This document shows positions 14,477-16,930 of a stretch of DNA of 16,930 bases, piece by piece. How positions within the stretch are numbered: position 1 is the first letter of the stretch; the number at the start of each line of letters is the position of its first letter. The DNA comes from a bacterium (GTDB taxonomy: Bacteria; BMS3Abin14), in contig CP070682.1 in NCBI GenBank assembly GCA_020352595.1, positions 1,554,297-1,571,226 on the forward strand, in the 5' to 3' direction. The position numbers were made by a program, and so were the translations under genes. The notes under the pieces are model-generated. The model had not been told where the DNA came from. It saw only the letters and a program-made list of their open reading frames with translations, and searched no databases.

Positions 14477-14506
14477 TTGACAGAAGTTATTGAAATAACT
14501 TATTTT
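14477..14506 (+). promoter_or_regulatory. Sigma-70-type promoter of the zapB-like/zapA unit
   Basis: A consensus TTGACA (14477-14482) is followed 18 bases later by TATTTT (14501-14506), in a conspicuously AT-rich patch. The start site is predicted at about 14513, some 20 bases before the first ATG. Confidence 0.72.
14484..14501. promoter_or_regulatory. Perfect palindrome between -35 and -10 of the zapBA promoter
   Basis: AAGTTATTGAAATAACTT: two perfect 8-bp arms and a GA centre, filling the promoter spacer and touching the -10 box. A protein bound there would block RNA polymerase, so it reads as a repressor or MerR-type operator. The regulator is not identifiable from the window. Confidence 0.6.
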
Positions 14507-14531
14507 ATTTTACCTGGACAAGGAAAGGGCC

Positions 14532-14741
14532 ATGAACAGGGCCATGGATGACCTTGAAAAAGCAGTGAGCAGGCTCCTGGAGCGTCTCCAGGGATCGCCC
14601 TCCCCGGCGCCTTCCGTTGACGAAAGCGCAAGAGGATTGGAGCGCCTTCGCGGCACCGACGCTTCCCGTGAGGAGGAGGCGGGATACCGGGAGGCCGCTG
14701 AACTGGTGCGCCGAGCCATCAAGCGGCTGAAGTCACTGTGA
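14532..14741 (+). CDS. Small coiled-coil protein, ZapB-like
   Basis: A 69-aa acidic/basic helical protein beginning MNRAMDDLEKAVSRLLERL, with heptad-spaced Leu/Val at both ends and a Pro/Ser break near residues 22-30. The ATG at 14532 follows AAGGAAAGG. Its position directly before zapA matches the small gene often annotated as ZapB or hypothetical in related genomes. The sequence itself is too short and low in features to prove the family. A role in Z-ring organisation is inference from position. Confidence 0.7.
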   Translation: MNRAMDDLEKAVSRLLERLQGSPSPAPSVDESARGLERLRGTDASREEEAGYREAAELVRRAIKRLKSL

Positions 14742-14772
14742 ATTCAGGGCCGGCCTGGCCCCGGAGCTGATC

Positions 14773-15054
14773 ATGCCTGGAAGAGTTGATGTGGAAATAT
14801 TCGGCAAGGTCTACACCGTGCGCGGGGACAAGGATCCGGAGTACGTCCGGCGTGTAGCGGAGTTCGTGGACAGGAAGATGCGCGAGATCTCCCAGGTCAC
14901 CGATACGGTCTCAACGTCGCGCATCGCCATCCTCGCCTGCCTGAACATCGCCGATGAACTGATGTCCATGCTCGAGGAGTCCGAGCAGCTCCGGACCCGC
15001 ATGAAGGAACTGACCAGCAGGGTGGAAGCGGCTCTCGGTGCCAGGTCGGGGTGA
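14773..15054 (+). CDS. zapA: Cell division protein ZapA
   Basis: A 93-aa protein with the ZapA layout: an N-terminal beta segment VDVEIFGKVYTVRGDKDPEYVRRVAEFVDRKM, where the IFGxxYxxxG and Y-V-xxxA-xxVD pattern is diagnostic, then a long C-terminal coiled coil (about 45-90). ZapA binds FtsZ and cross-links protofilaments at the Z-ring. The ATG at 14773 has GGAG 8 bases upstream. The 6S RNA promoter begins within 15 bases of its stop, an arrangement seen in many proteobacteria. Confidence 0.93.
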   Translation: MPGRVDVEIFGKVYTVRGDKDPEYVRRVAEFVDRKMREISQVTDTVSTSRIAILACLNIADELMSMLEESEQLRTRMKELTSRVEAALGARSG

Positions 15055-15065
15055 GGGGATTGTCC

Positions 15066-15094
15066 TTGAAGGAAAGGCGCCTTTCTGATAGATT
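15066..15094 (+). promoter_or_regulatory. Promoter of 6S RNA
   Basis: TTGAAG (15066-15071), a 17-base spacer and TAGATT (15089-15094) put the start at about 15101, matching the 5' end of the 6S closing stem. Confidence 0.55.
15072..15085. promoter_or_regulatory. 14-bp perfect palindrome in the 6S RNA promoter spacer
   Basis: GAAAGGCGCCTTTC is a perfect palindrome lying exactly between the proposed -35 and -10 boxes of 6S RNA. Operator-like; no regulator identified. Confidence 0.5.
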
Positions 15095-15100
15095 GATATT

Positions 15101-15283
15101 GACCCCTGCCCTGCTCGTGGAGGCCTGTTACTTTTGAGCCAACACTCAGCGAACGGGATTCCAGCCGAGGGTACGGTGAGCATGTTCGCGTCAAGCGAAA
15201 AGCCTGAAGTGCCCCGCAGGAGGCCCACCTGGTCGAGCAGGTTCAAAAGCTGAACTTGACCACGGCAAAGGGCGGGGGTTTTC
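15101..15283 (+). ncRNA. ssrS: 6S RNA
   Basis: About 183 nt, close to the E. coli length. The closing stem pairs CCCC (15103-15106), GCCC (15108-15111), TGC (15112-15114) and CGTG (15116-15119) with GGGG (15274-15277), GGGC (15270-15273), GCA (15265-15267) and CACG (15261-15264). The conserved block GGTGAGCATGTTCGC...GCGAAAAGCCTGAAG resembles the E. coli GGTGAGCATGCTCGG...CCGAGAAGCCTTAAA and forms the apical hairpin TTCGC/GCGAA. The 3' arm TGGTC...GTTCA-AAAGC-TGAAC...GACCA is the usual second hairpin. 6S RNA mimics an open promoter and sequesters sigma-70 RNA polymerase in stationary phase. The location before the 5-formyl-THF cyclo-ligase gene matches ssrS-ygfA of E. coli. A TTTT follows the closing stem. 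The exact ends are predicted. Confidence 0.93.
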
Positions 15284-15375
15284 TCATGTAAGCAATCTGG
15301 ACCGGTCCCCTGGAGGGGCCAGCATCGAGTCCAGTTCCATATAAACTTGAAGATCGCATCTGAGGATTTCGCAAA

Positions 15376-15384
15376 TGGTATAAT
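15376..15384 (+). promoter_or_regulatory. Extended -10 promoter upstream of the cyclo-ligase
   Basis: TGGTATAAT is a perfect extended -10 element (TGn + TATAAT). No -35 box is present at 17 bases. The start site is predicted at about 15391, giving the cyclo-ligase its own transcript separate from 6S read-through. Confidence 0.62.
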
Positions 15385-15390
15385 GGGCCG

Positions 15391-15574
15391 GCGCAAAGGC
15401 CCTGCCATATACGGACACAGCGGCAACAGCGGACGATAATCATCTCCCGGCTTCCCGACTGATCCGGGGTGTTCATGGGACCGCGAGGTCTCCTTCAAGT
15501 TGAGGACTGGTCCACGTGCGGGCCTCACCGGTGGAACCGGATGTACGGTTTACACCTGGTGGGGTTTTTGCGTT
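15391..15574 (+). promoter_or_regulatory. Structured leader (possible attenuator or small RNA) before the cyclo-ligase
   Basis: About 180 nt between the predicted start and the coding start. Pairings seen are CCCGG (15446-15450) / CCGGG (15464-15468) and GGACC (15478-15482) / GGTCC (15509-15513), with TTGA-type pairing inside, and finally the large terminator hairpin from 15523. An out-of-frame ATG at 15475 opens a short frame running through the terminator to 15657. I recognise no known riboswitch class. It may be an attenuated leader or an independent small RNA with read-through into the gene. Confidence 0.5.
15523..15569 (+). terminator. Strong intrinsic terminator immediately before the cyclo-ligase start
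   Basis: CCTCACC (15523-15529) / GGTGGGG (15558-15564), GGTG (15530-15533) / CACC (15553-15556) and AACCG (15535-15539) / CGGTT (15546-15550) stack around loop GATGTA with only single-base bulges, followed by TTTTTGCGTTTT. The stem also holds the only purine-rich ribosome-site candidate (GGTGGGG) for the TTG start at 15575. Confidence 0.8.
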
Positions 15575-16198
15575 TTGGACATCTCAGAGGAAAAAAGGAT
15601 CATACGGGAGAGGGTCAGGGCCCTGAGGGAGAGTCTGTCCCCCGAGGAGGTCCGTGAGGCCGGGCTGGCCGTTTCCGGCTGGGTCCGCTCGTCCCCCCGG
15701 ATCGAAAAGGCCGGTACCCTGTGTGTCTACGCGAGCACGGCCAAGGAAATACCCACCCGTGACATCATCCGCTTCCTCCTCGACAGCGGCAAGTGCGTCG
15801 CGGTCCCGGACTGGGAGGGGTGGAAGCAGGGCTCGGGGATAAGACTGGCCGGCATCGCTGATCCGTCTGACCTCCAGGAGGAGGGCAGGATCGTACCCCA
15901 GCCCCCGGTGACCCGGGGAAACACCGTTTCTCCCGAAGATGTGGAGATCTTCATCATCCCAGGTCTGGCCTTTGACCACGCCGGAAACCGTCTGGGCATG
16001 GGAGGAGGGTATTTCGACCGCCTCCTCGCCCTCGCTTCAACCAAGGCCGCCTTTCTGGGCCTCGCCTATGAATTCCAGGTCCTGGCGCACCTGCCATCAG
16101 AGCCCCACGACATCCCGGTGCACCACGTGGTGACCCCTGGCGAGGAGCGGGTCGGGAAGGCTGTACATAAAAAGGAGGGTATGTTCTATGGGTCCTAG
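15575..16198 (+). CDS. 5-formyltetrahydrofolate cyclo-ligase
   Basis: A 207-aa cytoplasmic enzyme that converts 5-formyl-THF to 5,10-methenyl-THF with ATP. The motif PGLAFDHAGNRLGMGGGYFDRLL (GGGYFDR at 143-149) is the family signature. The N-terminal pattern EEKRIIRERVRALRESLSPEEVREAG with CVYASTAKEIPTRDII is also typical. Start: homologues begin shortly before the RxRxRAxRxxLSPEE block and no ATG or GTG is available there, so TTG 15575 is chosen. The frame stays open upstream to a TTG at 15500, through the terminator hairpin. The gene follows 6S RNA as in E. coli, and its last 11 bases overlap the start of rny. Expression probably depends on reading through the terminator just upstream. Confidence 0.92.
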   Translation: MDISEEKRIIRERVRALRESLSPEEVREAGLAVSGWVRSSPRIEKAGTLCVYASTAKEIPTRDIIRFLLDSGKCVAVPDWEGWKQGSGIRLAGIADPSDLQEEGRIVPQPPVTRGNTVSPEDVEIFIIPGLAFDHAGNRLGMGGGYFDRLLALASTKAAFLGLAYEFQVLAHLPSEPHDIPVHHVVTPGEERVGKAVHKKEGMFYGS

Positions 16199-16930
16199 CG
16201 GCATCGTGATCTGGATCGTCATCCTTTTGGTGGGAGCTGCCATCGGCTTCGCGTCCAGAATGATCTTGCAGGCCTCTTCCGACAGGAGCAGACAGCGCGA
16301 GGCGGCCAACGTCCTCGAATCCGCCCGGCGGCAGGCCGAGAGCCTCCTCAAGGAGGCGGAGATAAAGACCAAGGAGGCCCTTCTGGAGTCCCGCACCAAG
16401 TTCGAGGAGGAGACGCGGGAGGAGAGAAGGGATCTGCAGAAACTGGAAAAGCGCCTGCAGCAGCGGGATGAGAACCTGGACAAGAAGTTCGAGACACTCG
16501 ACAAGAAGGAGCAGGAGCTCGTCAACAGGGAGAAATCGGTGGCCGGGCAGCAGCGGGCCACCGCGGAAAAGGAAAAGGAGCTCCTCGGTCTCATCGAGGA
16601 GCAGAGAAACAAGCTTGAGCTCATCTCGGAGATGTCCGCCGAGCAGGCGAAGGAGGAGCTCAAATCCATGATGGTCGAGGAGGCCAGGATCGATTCGGCC
16701 AAACTGATCAAGAGGATCGAGGAGGAAGCGCGGGAGACCGCGGACAAGAAGGCAAAGGAGATCATCAGCTTCGCCATCCAGAGGTATTCAGGCGAATACG
16801 TGGCCGAGAAAGCGGTGACGGTGGTGAACCTTCCCAGCGACGAGATGAAGGGGAGGATCATCGGCCGTGAGGGAAGGAACATCAGGTCCTTCGAGACCGT
16901 CACGGGAGTCGACCTCATCGTGGACGACAC
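16188..16930 (+). CDS. rny: Ribonuclease Y (3' truncated by window end)
   Basis: The first 247 codons are visible. One N-terminal transmembrane helix (GIVIWIVILLVGAAIGFAS, about 5-23) is followed by a long charged coiled coil (about 30-205, Glu/Lys/Arg-rich). The KH domain then begins at VNLPSDEMKGRIIGREGRNIRSFE (about 213-236). The HD nuclease domain lies beyond the window. RNase Y is a membrane-anchored endoribonuclease that initiates mRNA decay. The ATG at 16188 has a perfect ribosome site AAGGAGGG (16172-16179) 8 bases upstream and overlaps the cyclo-ligase stop by 11 bases (ATGGGTCCTAG). The opposite-strand frame over this stretch is an artefact of the coiled-coil codons. Confidence 0.95.
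   Translation, partial: MGPSGIVIWIVILLVGAAIGFASRMILQASSDRSRQREAANVLESARRQAESLLKEAEIKTKEALLESRTKFEEETREERRDLQKLEKRLQQRDENLDKKFETLDKKEQELVNREKSVAGQQRATAEKEKELLGLIEEQRNKLELISEMSAEQAKEELKSMMVEEARIDSAKLIKRIEEEARETADKKAKEIISFAIQRYSGEYVAEKAVTVVNLPSDEMKGRIIGREGRNIRSFETVTGVDLIVDD

Noticed and set aside
15469..15657. Independent 62-aa protein overlapping the cyclo-ligase start
   Set aside because: No family resemblance or good ribosome site; mentioned only as a possible regulatory leader frame.
1..16930. Mobile elements, CRISPR arrays, prophage or defence systems
   Set aside because: No transposase, integrase, regular spaced repeats or toxin-antitoxin pair was seen; the tRNA is not flanked by an obvious duplicated 3' end.

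Overview
The window is GC-rich, gene-dense bacterial chromosome with no mobile element, CRISPR array or prophage. Gene content points to a Gram-negative anaerobe or facultative anaerobe of the broad deltaproteobacterial group. The pointers are the order zapB-like / zapA / 6S RNA / 5-formyl-THF cyclo-ligase / RNase Y, a fused sugar-nucleotidyltransferase/phosphomannomutase, a GAF-GGDEF protein and a periplasmic octaheme cytochrome c. This placement is inference from gene order and families, not from a search.

Left block (1-9264): a tightly packed plus-strand run. It opens with a 5'-truncated nucleotidyltransferase fused to a degenerate phosphomannomutase domain, followed by an intact phosphomannomutase. 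An FtsB/DivIC-type protein, a membrane diguanylate cyclase, a nitrilase-superfamily protein whose catalytic Cys is Ser, a lipoprotein, tsaB and rimI follow. Most junctions overlap by a few bases, and several downstream genes start with a non-ATG codon inside the upstream stop (NTGA), so translation is probably coupled.

Middle block (9265-11394): a C-rich spacer leads to an FNR/DNR-like box placed at class II distance from a consensus TATAAT. A roughly 195-nt structured leader follows, then an eight-CXXCH hydroxylamine-oxidoreductase-like cytochrome with its own hairpin terminator. Next come tRNA-Gly(CCC) with a clear promoter and terminator, and two unexplained inverted repeats. This is an independently regulated anaerobic respiration gene beside a tRNA unit.

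Right block (11395-16930): a PHP-type tyrosine phosphatase (CpsB/YwqE type), argS and a SPOR-domain membrane protein are joined by TTGA/GTGA overlaps and end at a terminator. A new promoter with a perfect palindrome between -35 and -10 drives a small coiled-coil (ZapB-like) gene and zapA. 6S RNA follows, also with a palindrome in its promoter spacer. Then comes a separate extended -10 promoter, a leader ending in a very strong intrinsic terminator, and directly after it the TTG start of 5-formyl-THF cyclo-ligase. The cyclo-ligase overlaps the start of rny, which runs off the window.

The points most worth a second look are the Ser-for-Cys nitrilase, the FNR-type promoter plus structured leader of the octaheme cytochrome, the apparent attenuator before the cyclo-ligase, and the palindromes inside the zapBA and 6S promoters.
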